DNA of 13,540 bases from Methanomicrobiales archaeon (GTDB taxonomy: Archaea; Halobacteriota; Methanomicrobia; Methanomicrobiales; JACTUA01). A program made the position numbers and the translations under genes. Below are positions 5,519 through 12,112 of this stretch, one piece after another; position 1 is the stretch's first letter; each line of letters opens with the position of its first letter. The stretch covers positions 1 through 13,540 of the forward strand of contig JAJRCY010000006.1 of NCBI GenBank assembly GCA_028678715.1, in the 5' to 3' direction. The notes beneath the pieces were generated by a model. That model was given only the letters and a program-made list of their open reading frames with translations, was not told the origin of the DNA and searched no databases.

Positions 5519-6796
5519 ATGGTCCCCGATGCAGCACCCGAGACCCTGCAGGTGATGGAGGTCCTCCTCACGGCTGAGGTATTCAACACCACCCCGCAGC
5601 TGGATGCAAACGACTTGAACCCCCTCTGCCGGCGCATCTTTGGCATTGGCGAGGGCGGGGATGAGGTGAAGCGGCCGGTTGTGGTACCGGAAGCGGTGCT
5701 GCGGCAGGTGCTGGGTATCACCGGCTCCATCGAAAAGGTGAAGCAGCACCCCTTCGTGGAGCAGGAGACCCTGGGAAAGCGGCTGCGGATCTCGGCCCTG
5801 GAACCGGCCGCCCGGTGGTTCCTCTCCCACGGGGGCAAGCCCCGCATCAGCGGCAACCCGGCCCTCTCCTGGTTCTTCGAGCATTTTGACTCAGTTTCGG
5901 CAGATTACCGGGCAGCACGGCAGGTCAACCCCCGGGTGGAGGACACCCGGCCCTACCTGGACGCCCGGGTGTCCCGGGCCATCGCCGACGACGAATCCCT
6001 GCGGTCTTCCATGGAGCTCCTGATCCTCAGTGCCCCGGAGGAGGTGGAGCAGGCCCTCCCGCGCCTGGTGATCACCGACGTGCAGCGCCGGGTCATCACC
6101 AAGATACGGGCTGCCATGGAGCATCGGGACTACCTGATCTCCCGGCAGATCCTGGAGGTGGGGAAGCTCCTCTTCATCGGTCCGCCGGGCACGGGAAAGA
6201 CCTCCCTTGCCCTCGCCCTCTCCCGGGAACTCCACCTCCCGCTGCTGGAGGTCCGGCTCTCCATGATCACCTCCCAGTACCTGGGGGAGACCTCCAAGAA
6301 TATCGACAGGATCTTTCTGTTTGCCCGGAAACTGGCTCCCTGCATCCTCTTCATCGACGAGTTCGACTTCGTGGCCAAGAGCCGCATCACGGATGACCAC
6401 GGTGCCATGAAGCGGGCGGTGAACATGCTGCTCAAGAACATCGACCGGGTGAACCTGGTGCGGGACCGGGTGCTTCTCATCGGCGCCACCAACCACCCCC
6501 AGCTGCTGGACGACGCGGCCTGGCGCCGGTTCGACGAGGTGGTGGAGTTCCCGCTCCCGGACGAGGGAATGCGGCAGGAGATCCTCGCGTCCGTCACGTC
6601 ATCCCTGGAGTGCACCGGCGACCTGGTCGCCCTCGCCGGCCGCACCGCGGGGTTCTCCGGCGCTGACCTCCGGGTGCTGGTCAGGGAGGCGCTCCTCTCG
6701 GCGCTGGTGCGCGGGGACCGCTGCATTGGCGAGGCGGACCTGGAGAACGGCATCCGGCTCGTTCAGGGAAGGAATCACCTCCGCGGCACGGAATAG
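5519..6796 (+). CDS. AAA-family ATPase with a novel N-terminal domain
   Basis: A 425-residue protein. The first 200 residues match nothing I recognise. The C-terminal half is a single AAA module: Walker A GPPGTGKT (221-228), Walker B ILFIDEFD (Asp280, Glu281), sensor 1 Asn325 (GATNHP), an arginine-finger-like WRRFD (Arg336/337) and a small helical lid with FSGADLRVLV. The lid signature places it near the FtsH/Cdc48/PAN group, which thread or remodel protein substrates, so an unfoldase role is plausible but the partner is unknown. There is no protease motif and no membrane segment. The ATG at 5519 has no Shine-Dalgarno at normal spacing; GGTGAT occurs at 5495-5500, 18 bases upstream. It follows map by 44 bases and precedes the PhnP-like gene by one base, so it is likely part of the same transcript. 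Confidence 0.85.
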   Translation: MVPDAAPETLQVMEVLLTAEVFNTTPQLDANDLNPLCRRIFGIGEGGDEVKRPVVVPEAVLRQVLGITGSIEKVKQHPFVEQETLGKRLRISALEPAARWFLSHGGKPRISGNPALSWFFEHFDSVSADYRAARQVNPRVEDTRPYLDARVSRAIADDESLRSSMELLILSAPEEVEQALPRLVITDVQRRVITKIRAAMEHRDYLISRQILEVGKLLFIGPPGTGKTSLALALSRELHLPLLEVRLSMITSQYLGETSKNIDRIFLFARKLAPCILFIDEFDFVAKSRITDDHGAMKRAVNMLLKNIDRVNLVRDRVLLIGATNHPQLLDDAAWRRFDEVVEFPLPDEGMRQEILASVTSSLECTGDLVALAGRTAGFSGADLRVLVREALLSALVRGDRCIGEADLENGIRLVQGRNHLRGTE

Positions 6797-6797
6797 C

Positions 6798-7517
6798 ATG
6801 CTTCTCACCCTCCTGGGGTCCGGTGACGCGGTGGGGACCCCGAAGGTGGGGTGCCGCTGCCCGGTCTGCACCGAAGCGGTCCGTTCTGGCCGCCAGCGGC
6901 TCCGGACCTCCCTCCTCGTCCAGCACGCGGGGAAGACCATCCTCGTGGACAGCACCCCTGACATGCGCCGGCAGCTCCTGGCCGCCGGGGGGCCTGTCGT
7001 GGACGCGGTGATCTGGACCCACGGCCACTACGACCACTACACCGGCTACGGCGACTTCTACCGGGTGCAGGACCCTCCCCCTGTCTACGCAGACCCCCGG
7101 ACCCTTGACTACGCGGCGGAGTACTTCAGTTTCCTCGCCTTTGCCCGCCACCCGGTCGAGCCCTATCATCCCTTCGACCTCTTCGGGATCACTCTGACCC
7201 TCGTCGAGATGAACCATCCCCCCGTCTCCGCATGCGGCCTGGTGCTGGAGCACGAAGGATTCCGGGTCGGCTACACCTCCGATACCCTCGCGTCCATTCC
7301 CGAAAGGAGCAGGGAACTCTTCGCAGGCGTGGACCTGCTCTTCGTGGATGGGATCGCCCTTCCAGAGATCCGGCTCCACAAGCACATGAACTACGAGGAG
7401 GCGTGCCGGTTCGCGGAGACGGTGGGAGCAAAGGACTTCCGGTGCGTGCACCTCTCCCACCTGATCCCCTGGGAGATGCCCCACCAGGGAAGGGACATGG
7501 AGTCCTTCGAGTTCTGA
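6798..7517 (+). CDS. Metallo-beta-lactamase-fold phosphodiesterase, PhnP-like
   Basis: A 239-residue hydrolase of the metallo-beta-lactamase fold. The N-terminus has GSGDAVGTPKVGCRCPVC; the Cys19/Cys21/Cys24 cluster followed by RLRTSLLV is the structural zinc signature of the PhnP/COG1235 group. The catalytic metal motif is HGHYDH (His75, His77, Asp79, His80), with His140 (NHPP), Asp162 (TSDT) and a closing HLSH (His218/His221). PhnP cleaves phosphoribosyl cyclic phosphate, but no other phosphonate genes are here, so the substrate is open; cyclic nucleotide or RNA-end phosphodiesters are alternatives. The ATG follows the AAA stop by one base (TAG-C-ATG), which implies translational coupling. 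Confidence 0.85.
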   Translation: MLLTLLGSGDAVGTPKVGCRCPVCTEAVRSGRQRLRTSLLVQHAGKTILVDSTPDMRRQLLAAGGPVVDAVIWTHGHYDHYTGYGDFYRVQDPPPVYADPRTLDYAAEYFSFLAFARHPVEPYHPFDLFGITLTLVEMNHPPVSACGLVLEHEGFRVGYTSDTLASIPERSRELFAGVDLLFVDGIALPEIRLHKHMNYEEACRFAETVGAKDFRCVHLSHLIPWEMPHQGRDMESFEF

Positions 7518-7614
7518 ATCTGAGGGAAGACGCCGGGATCCTTCTGCAGAGATGGGGAGCAGATTGGGTCCCGAGACCGGTGAAGACTTCCTTTCACGGA
7601 TGCGAGACGTCATG

Positions 7615-7661
7615 GTGAGACGCTCTTGGGGGACCGCAGGTCCCCCCCTGGAGCGTCTCAC
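7615..7661. repeat. Long GC-rich hairpin, family 2 repeat copy 1
   Basis: A near-perfect hairpin in the 258-base spacer between the PhnP-like gene and rpoL. The outer arms GTGAGACGCTC (7615-7625) and GAGCGTCTCAC (7651-7661) pair over 11 bases. The inner arms GGGGGACC (7628-7635) and GGTCCCCC (7639-7646) pair over 8 with a GCA loop. A further GTCTCACC at 7667-7674 repeats the right end and could compete for pairing. No T-run follows, so it is not a typical archaeal terminator. A related, partly decayed copy lies at 11991-12050. Nothing else is recognisable in this spacer apart from the rpoL promoter. Confidence 0.8.
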
Positions 7662-7745
7662 TGGTCGTCTCACCTTGATACAGGACAGGACGGATCCCGG
7701 ACCGGGAACATCCAAATCCTCTGCATCGGCCGGCCCGGTTCCTTT

Positions 7746-7753
7746 TTTATATT
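7746..7753 (+). promoter_or_regulatory. TATA box of rpoL
   Basis: TTTATATT, inside a TTTTTTATATT run, is the strongest TATA match in the window. Its centre is about 26 bases before the rpoL ATG, so transcription should start at or within a base or two of the start codon and give a leaderless mRNA. Confidence 0.75.
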
Positions 7754-7775
7754 CAGCCTGCCATGTACAATCGGC

Positions 7776-8042
7776 ATGGAGATCAAGATCCTCGAACTGC
7801 GGGCGGACCGGGCACGGATTGTGCTCAAGGGGGAGGGGCACACCTTCCTGAACCTGCTCACCGACGAGCTGCTGAATGACCCGTCGGTGGACGTCGCGCG
7901 CTACCTGATGGAGTTCCAGTACTCAGACCCCGAGCTCCTGATCACCACGGACGGGAAGAAGGGGCCCATCGAGGTGCTCCGCGAGGCCTGCGGGAGGATT
8001 GCGGGCCACTGCGACGAGCTCTTAAAGGACCTGAAGGCCTGA
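7776..8042 (+). CDS. rpoL: DNA-directed RNA polymerase subunit L
   Basis: An 88-residue subunit of archaeal RNA polymerase, the homologue of eukaryotic Rpb11/Rpc19, which pairs with subunit D to nucleate polymerase assembly. The diagnostic stretch is GEGHTFLNLLTDELL (residues 20-34), the alpha-motif seen in all L subunits (HTLxNLL). It is followed by a strand around EFQYSDPELLITTDG and a C-terminal helix (PIEVLREACGRIAGHCDELL). The length is normal. The frame is open further upstream, but the ATG at 7776 begins the conserved MEIKILE strand and lies about 26 bases from the TATA box centre, which fits a leaderless message. It is a single-gene transcript converging with the aIF2 beta gene. Confidence 0.95.
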   Translation: MEIKILELRADRARIVLKGEGHTFLNLLTDELLNDPSVDVARYLMEFQYSDPELLITTDGKKGPIEVLREACGRIAGHCDELLKDLKA

Positions 8043-8053
8043 ACATCTCGCTC

Positions 8054-8059
8054 TTTTTT
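8054..8059 (+). terminator. Poly-T terminator of rpoL
   Basis: TTTTTT starts 11 bases after the rpoL stop, as expected for an archaeal U-tract terminator. It is not preceded by a strong hairpin. Confidence 0.6.
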
Positions 8060-8165
8060 CCCGCCGCCTGTGCGGGCTCTTCTGGAAGAGGAGAGGCATC
8101 CCCCATCTATTCCCCCATCTATGATAGGATCCCTGAAAACGCCTGGAAAACCGGGAACACATCTC

Positions 8166-8232
8166 TCCTCTCCGGAAGTGGGGTCGGGAGGGGGCAGAGC
8201 CCCCTTCCCGTCGCCCTCCGCCGGTGAGGATA
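8166..8232. repeat. Dispersed hairpin repeat, family 1 copy A
   Basis: In the 271-base gap between the convergent rpoL and aIF2 beta genes. The core is GGGAGGGGG (8186-8194), a CAGAG loop and CCCCCTTCCC (8200-8209), then GTCGCC-CTCCGCCGGTGAGGATA. The same order of blocks recurs at 11155-11222 and 11887-11936. Compared with copy B this copy has one extra T in the right stem arm, one extra base after GTCGCC, and a degraded left flank (CCTCTCCGGAAGTGGGG). A separate perfect 12-base tandem duplication, TCCCCCATCTAT, lies nearby at 8099-8122. Neither has coding potential. Confidence 0.75.
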
Positions 8233-8282
8233 GGCGGACGGGACATCCAGCCATTCCAGATCCTGGCAGTTCAACCATCAGG

Positions 8283-8288
8283 AAAAAA
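8283..8288 (-). terminator. Poly-T terminator of the aIF2 beta gene
   Basis: On the minus strand TTTTTT follows the stop codon by 25 bases within a pyrimidine-rich tract (CTCTTTCTTCTCTTTTTTCC). A very similar tract follows ilvC, so this looks like the organism's standard terminator form. Confidence 0.65.
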
Positions 8289-8313
8289 GAGAAGAAAGAG
8301 TGAGGATCGAATC

Positions 8314-8925
8314 CTATGCCCGCTCGGTGAACCCCACCGGCCCTACGATGCGCGTGATCCGGATCTTCACCTTGTCCTTGGGCTTGGCCCCGGCCACGTA
8401 GAGGGTGTACTTGCCCAGGCGCACGACACCGTCCCCGCGCCTGGAGATGGACTGGATCTCCACGTCCAGCACCGCCCCCTCCTCCAGGCGGTCGGAGGCA
8501 GGCTCCGTCCGGGCCTTCCGCTTCTTCACGGGCCGGTGTCCCCCGCAGGCGTCGCACCGCAGCACCGGGATCCTGCCGTCCTTGACGAGCCGGGTGTCGG
8601 GCCGCCCGCACTCCGAGCAGATCACGTAATCCTCCACGTAGTTCCGGATCAGGCCGTTCACCATCGCCTGTTCGAACTTGCCGTTGAAGACTGCACGGTT
8701 CCCCTCGATCTTTCCCGCGGTGCCCAGCTCCCCCACCAGGTACTTCATCAGGTCGTCCCGGTCCCGGTTCAGGATATTCGCGATCTCGGCAAAGTTCTCG
8801 AGGACGGTGGTCTTCCCCTCGATGAAGGCCTTGGCCACCGGGATCTGGAACCGCTCACCGGTCCCCGTGATCTCCGTGATCTGGGAGTAGGCCTTCTTCA
8901 GGAGGTCCTCGTACGATTCTGCCAT
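8314..8925 (-). CDS. eif2b: Translation initiation factor aIF2 beta with C-terminal TRAM domain
   Basis: A 203-residue protein. Residues 1 to about 137 are standard aIF2 beta, the subunit of the heterotrimer that brings initiator tRNA to the ribosome: a helical N-terminus that contacts the gamma subunit, an alpha/beta core ([20 protein letters not shown]) and a zinc ribbon with Cys103, Cys106, Cys124 and Cys127. After a basic linker ([10 protein letters not shown]) residues 148-203 add a TRAM-type RNA-binding barrel ([22 protein letters not shown]... [12 protein letters not shown]). Stand-alone aIF2 beta is about 135-140 residues, so the extension is real extra length with no stop between. 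From memory, methanomicrobial homologues share it. The ATG at 8925 has a weak TATA-like CTTTAACA about 27 bases upstream, suggesting leaderless translation. It diverges from purL. Confidence 0.93.
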   Translation of the reverse strand: MAESYEDLLKKAYSQITEITGTGERFQIPVAKAFIEGKTTVLENFAEIANILNRDRDDLMKYLVGELGTAGKIEGNRAVFNGKFEQAMVNGLIRNYVEDYVICSECGRPDTRLVKDGRIPVLRCDACGGHRPVKKRKARTEPASDRLEEGAVLDVEIQSISRRGDGVVRLGKYTLYVAGAKPKDKVKIRITRIVGPVGFTERA

Positions 8926-8948
8926 GGGTATCCATGGGACGGCCGGGG

Positions 8949-8956
8949 TGTTAAAG
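8949..8956 (-). promoter_or_regulatory. TATA-like box of the aIF2 beta gene
   Basis: CTTTAACA on the minus strand, centred about 27 bases from the ATG at 8925, is a weak match but the only AT-rich core at the right distance in this GC-rich gap. Confidence 0.4.
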
Positions 8957-8981
8957 GAGCTCCATGGGGCGGACCGGCGGG

Positions 8982-8989
8982 CTTTATGG
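8982..8989 (+). promoter_or_regulatory. TATA-like box of purL
   Basis: CTTTATGG lies about 30 bases before the purL ATG at 9016. The ATG inside this box (8986) is in frame with purL but is better explained as promoter sequence. Its placement supports the later start. Confidence 0.4.
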
Positions 8990-9015
8990 AGGCGCATGGG
9001 CATACAATTCCGTAC

Positions 9016-11088
9016 ATGCTGTCGTCCGAGGACCTGGCGCATCTCCGGCGTGAGCTGGGGCGGGATCTCACCTCGCTGGAAACCGCCTGCTTCGAGAACC
9101 TCTGGAGCGAACATTGCAGCTACCGCTCCACCCGGAAGCTGCTCGCGACGTTGCCCACGACAGGCCCGAACGTGATTGTCGGCCCCGGCGATGATGCCGC
9201 AGTCGTCCGGTTCTCGGAGGATCTTGCCGTTGTCGTGGGAATGGAGAGCCACAACCACCCGAGTTATGTGGATCCCTACCACGGTGCGGCGACCGGCGTC
9301 GGCGGCATCGTCCGGGACGTGGTCTCCATGGGTGCCCGGCCCATCGCCCTCATGGACCCCCTCTACTTCGGCCTGCTCACCGACGAGAAGAACCGGTACC
9401 TCTTCGAGCACGTGGTGGCGGGCATCGGGGACTACGGGAACTGCATCGGCGTCCCGGTCGTCCGCGGGGAGGTGGTGGTGGACCCCTCGTACGGCGGCAA
9501 CCCGCTCGTGAATGTGGTCTGCGTGGGGATCGTGCACCCGGATCGTTACCTGCTGGCCCGGGCCAGGGAGCCGGGCAACCCCCTGCTTCTGGTCGGCTCC
9601 TCGACGGGGAGGGACGGGATGGGCGGGGCCTCCTTCGCCTCCCGGGATCTCTCTGAGGACTCGGAGGCCGAGGACAGGCCCAGCGTCCAGATCGGGGACC
9701 CCTACACCGAGAAGCTGATCATCGACGCGGTGCTGGAGATGGGAGAGACCGGGGCAGTCCTGTCCTGCAAGGACCTGGGTGCTGCGGGGCTCGCCGGCGC
9801 CTCCAGCGAGATGTGCAGTACCTTCGGGGCCGAGATCCACGCGGACCGGGTCCGGCAGCGGGAGACGGGAATGACGCCTTCGGAGATCATGCTCTCCGAG
9901 TCCCAGGAGCGGATGCTCATCGAAACCAGGGCCCGGGACGTCCCTGCCCTCTCCCGCATCGCCGAGAAGTACGACCTCACCTGGAGCGAAATCGGGAAGG
10001 TGATCCCGGAACCCCGCTACCGGGTCCTCTTCCACGGCACGGTGGCCTGCGATCTCCCCATCCGGCTCCTCACCCACGGTGCCCCCCTCTGCAGGTGGGA
10101 GACGAAACCCCGCGACATCGCCCGGCCCTATGCCCGGCCCGCCGCAGACCTGAAGGCTCTCGCCGCCCAGGTCCTCTCCCATCCCGAGGTGGCGGGGAGG
10201 GAGTGGATCACCGAGCAGTACGACCACGACGTGCAGCTCCGCAGCGTCTCGCTTTCCCGGGACGCGGCGGTGCTTCGGCTGGACGGTGCCGCCTTGGTCC
10301 TCTCCTGCGGGTGCAACCCCCGGCAGATCGCGATTCGGCCCTATGAGGGGACCGCCAACTCCCTGTACGAGAATGCCGCCAACCTGGCGGTGGTGGGGGC
10401 TGAACCCCTCTGCATCGTCAACTGCCTGAACTTCGCGAGCCCCATCCACCCGGAGATCTGCTGGGAGCTGGAGCAGTGCATCAGGGGACTGGGGGACATG
10501 GCCCGCCGGATGGGCGTCCCGGTGGTGGGGGGCAACGTCTCCCTCTACAACGAGAGCGACGAGTTCGGCACCCAGATCCGGCCCACCCCCTCCATCGGCC
10601 TCGTCGGCAAGGGGGAGGTCCGCACCTGGCAGGCGGCACCGGAAGGCACAATGCTGGCTCTCGTGGGGGAGACCCGGCCTGAGTTCGGCGGTTCCGTGCT
10701 GGATGCGGTCACCGGCTGCGGAGGCGATGCCCCCGCACTCGCCGACATCGCAGTGCTCGGCTCGATACGAACGCTTGTGAACCTGGGGGCATGCCTGGCG
10801 GCCACCGACCTCTCCCAGGGCGGCCTCCTCGCGGCCCTCGCCGCCCTCTCGCCCGGTGCCCGGGTCACGCTCGAAGGCGATCCGGTGACAGGGCTCTTCT
10901 CGGAGTCCTATGGCCGGTTCCTGCTGGCGGTCCGGGACGAATCGACGCTGAAGGGACTCCCCCACCGGATCATCGGGGAGGCGGGCGGTGACGGCCTCAC
11001 CATCTCCGCGAAGGGGGAGCGGCTGGCCCTGTCGAGAGAGGAGCTGGTCCGCTACGCAGGCACGGTCACGGCCCTGATGCGGGACTGA
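9016..11088 (+). CDS. purL: Phosphoribosylformylglycinamidine synthase, subunit PurL
   Basis: A 690-residue small-type PurL, the ATP-dependent synthetase subunit that converts FGAR to FGAM in purine synthesis; it works with separate PurQ and PurS, which are not in the window. Recognisable motifs in order are [11 protein letters not shown] with catalytic His33, [19 protein letters not shown] (79-97), [14 protein letters not shown] (from Asp253) and [10 protein letters not shown] (505-514). The length is usual for archaeal and Gram-positive small PurL. An in-frame ATG at 8986 exists, but starting at 9016 gives [16 protein letters not shown], the usual N-terminal helix, and leaves the TATA-like box upstream. 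A long open frame runs antisense to the gene across its whole length; it is a codon-bias shadow. It converges with the flavodoxin gene. Confidence 0.96.
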   Translation: MLSSEDLAHLRRELGRDLTSLETACFENLWSEHCSYRSTRKLLATLPTTGPNVIVGPGDDAAVVRFSEDLAVVVGMESHNHPSYVDPYHGAATGVGGIVRDVVSMGARPIALMDPLYFGLLTDEKNRYLFEHVVAGIGDYGNCIGVPVVRGEVVVDPSYGGNPLVNVVCVGIVHPDRYLLARAREPGNPLLLVGSSTGRDGMGGASFASRDLSEDSEAEDRPSVQIGDPYTEKLIIDAVLEMGETGAVLSCKDLGAAGLAGASSEMCSTFGAEIHADRVRQRETGMTPSEIMLSESQERMLIETRARDVPALSRIAEKYDLTWSEIGKVIPEPRYRVLFHGTVACDLPIRLLTHGAPLCRWETKPRDIARPYARPAADLKALAAQVLSHPEVAGREWITEQYDHDVQLRSVSLSRDAAVLRLDGAALVLSCGCNPRQIAIRPYEGTANSLYENAANLAVVGAEPLCIVNCLNFASPIHPEICWELEQCIRGLGDMARRMGVPVVGGNVSLYNESDEFGTQIRPTPSIGLVGKGEVRTWQAAPEGTMLALVGETRPEFGGSVLDAVTGCGGDAPALADIAVLGSIRTLVNLGACLAATDLSQGGLLAALAALSPGARVTLEGDPVTGLFSESYGRFLLAVRDESTLKGLPHRIIGEAGGDGLTISAKGERLALSREELVRYAGTVTALMRD

Positions 11089-11112
11089 AGAACCGGGGGA
11101 TTCCCTCTGTCA

Positions 11113-11143
11113 TTTCACGCCAGGTTCTCACGGCGTGAAAAAA
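11113..11143. terminator. Hairpin with A/T tract between purL and the flavodoxin gene
   Basis: Perfect 9-base arms TTTCACGCC (11113-11121) and GGCGTGAAA (11132-11140) are followed on the plus strand by AAA. On the minus strand the arms are preceded by TTTTTT (11143-11138), so the T tract would act on transcripts arriving from the flavodoxin gene. For purL only the hairpin would act. It may serve both converging genes. Confidence 0.5.
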
Positions 11144-11154
11144 GGGAGGGGGGA

Positions 11155-11222
11155 ATATCCTCAGAGGGGTGGGATTGGGAGGGGGCTCTACCCCCTCCCG
11201 TCGCCTTCGCCGATGAGGATAT
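11155..11222. repeat. Dispersed hairpin repeat, family 1 copy B (most intact)
   Basis: A 68-base palindromic unit between convergent genes. The outer arms ATATCCTCA (11155-11163) and TGAGGATAT (11214-11222) are exact complements. The inner stem GGGAGGGGG (11177-11185) and CCCCCTCCC (11191-11199) closes on a 5-base loop. The segment between the inner stem and right arm reads GTCGCCTTCGCCGA. This copy shows the complete plan; copy A lacks the left arm and copy C lacks the right arm. It has no coding potential and no T-run. Confidence 0.85.
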
Positions 11223-11312
11223 GCGTATCCATCCTCCCTCTTCTCCACAGAAGCAGTGAAGCTGGCGCCCCCCGCGAAAAGCGGACTCACCCTGCCGAAC
11301 CGGGGTCCTCCC

Positions 11313-11798
11313 TCACCCCTGCCCCGCTGCCTGCTTCACGGCGGAGACCAGCTCTGCCAGCTTCAGCTCGTCCCTGAGATCCTTCCGTGCGAACGGGAAG
11401 GCGCCCACGACGTCCACACCCCGGGCCGCGAGGGCATCCTTCATCATGACGAGGGTCTCGCCAGGTTTCCCGCCGCAGGTGGCAAAGACGATCCCCTTCT
11501 TCCCCTCGCACCCCCGGAGGGCCGCGATGGCAGCGTTGGCGGCCGGGGTCGGAGACCAGGCCCACACCGGGGAACCCACGACAACCAGGGAATGGCGGGA
11601 TATGTCGATCACCGCAGGCTCAATCCGTGCCAGTTCCCTCCGCCGGGCCCTCGCGGCGCCCCGCAGGTACATGGTGATCCTGTTGTACCCTGCGCAGTCC
11701 CTTACCGGGATCAGCTCGCCGCCGCAGGCGGATGCGAGGCGCTTTGCCACTCCCTCGGTGTTTCCTGTCTCGCTGTGGAACACGATCGCTACAGACAT
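11313..11798 (-). CDS. Flavodoxin-family protein
   Basis: A 161-residue flavodoxin fold, a cytoplasmic FMN-dependent electron carrier or quinone/metal reductase partner. The FMN phosphate loop is SETGNT (residues 9-14) directly after the first strand, MSVAIVFH. The second flavin loop is GSPVWAWSP (75-83), with Trp79 and Trp81 placed to stack on the isoalloxazine ring. A third glycine-rich loop, TCGGKPGET, follows. The length is normal for a single-domain flavodoxin and no iron-sulfur motif is present. The ATG at 11798 is about 27 bases from a TATA box, so the message is probably leaderless. It is transcribed alone, convergent with purL; the redox partner is not indicated by context. Confidence 0.9.
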   Translation of the reverse strand: MSVAIVFHSETGNTEGVAKRLASACGGELIPVRDCAGYNRITMYLRGAARARRRELARIEPAVIDISRHSLVVVGSPVWAWSPTPAANAAIAALRGCEGKKGIVFATCGGKPGETLVMMKDALAARGVDVVGAFPFARKDLRDELKLAELVSAVKQAAGQG

Positions 11799-11820
11799 GC
11801 AGGGAGAATGGGCGCTGCGG

Positions 11821-11830
11821 GGATATAGGC
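11821..11830 (-). promoter_or_regulatory. TATA box of the flavodoxin gene
   Basis: GCCTATATCC on the minus strand is centred about 27 bases upstream of the ATG, so the predicted transcription start coincides with the start codon. Confidence 0.65.
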
Positions 11831-11886
11831 ACTCGTATGAACACCGTTCCGTCAGCCGGCTCCCGGGTAAAGCCGACCTGGTGCAC

Positions 11887-11936
11887 TATCCTCATGGGGG
11901 TGGGGCCGGGAGGGGGCTTCGCCCACTCCCGTCGCA
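11887..11936. repeat. Dispersed hairpin repeat, family 1 copy C
   Basis: Within the 314-base spacer between the flavodoxin promoter and the ilvC 3' end. It starts TATCCTCA, continues GGGGGTGGGG and GGGAGGGGG, then a CTTCG loop and CCCACTCCCGTCGCA. About 40 of 50 positions match copy B. One C-to-A change in the right stem (CCCAC) weakens the hairpin, and the right outer arm TGAGGATAT is missing. This copy lies tail-to-head between two minus-strand genes, not between convergent genes. Confidence 0.75.
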
Positions 11937-11990
11937 GTATTTCCGGTTCCATTGGTGGACCGTATGGCATCACCCGTTCGATTCATACGA

Positions 11991-12050
11991 GTGGGACGCT
12001 TCAGGGGGGGACGTGCGTCCCCCCCCGCCGCGTGGGCGCCCCCCCCATGT
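11991..12050. repeat. GC-rich hairpin, family 2 repeat copy 2 (decayed)
   Basis: The left arm GTGGGACGCTTCA and an inner perfect inverted repeat GGGGGGGACG (12004-12013) / CGTCCCCCCC (12016-12025) mirror the layout at 7615-7661 (GTGAGACGCT, then GGGGGACC/GGTCCCCC). The right outer arm is not a clean complement here: CGCCGCGTGGGCGCCCCCCCC replaces it. Together with copy C of family 1 it fills most of this spacer; no gene is visible in it. Confidence 0.6.
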
Positions 12051-12096
12051 CGATGAGGCGATCCACGGTTTACGGAATCACTGCGTGAAAGACAGG

Positions 12097-12101
12097 AAAA
12101 A
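12097..12101 (-). terminator. Poly-T terminator of ilvC
   Basis: The minus strand reads CCTTTCCTCTCTTTTTCC directly after the ilvC stop, a pyrimidine tract ending in TTTTT, closely resembling the tract after the aIF2 beta gene. Confidence 0.55.
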
Positions 12102-12112
12102 GAGAGGAAAGG

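Noticed and set aside
7615..7661. The long hairpin considered as an intrinsic terminator for the PhnP-like gene.
   Set aside because: It is about 100 bases past the stop, has no following T-run, and a related unit exists elsewhere, so it fits a repeat element better.
7552..7851. A 99-codon plus-strand frame across the spacer before rpoL.
   Set aside because: It runs through the 7615-7661 hairpin and the rpoL TATA box and into rpoL in another frame, with no Shine-Dalgarno and no protein motif.
8099..8122. Perfect 12-base tandem duplication TCCCCCATCTAT, considered as the start of a repeat array.
   Set aside because: Only two units occur, with no spacers, so it is neither a CRISPR nor a larger satellite; probably slippage.
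8314..10965. An 883-codon minus-strand open frame covering most of purL antisense and continuous with aIF2 beta.
   Set aside because: Only the part from 8925 downward has family motifs. The rest is the codon-bias mirror of purL in GC-rich DNA, and its translation has no recognisable domain.
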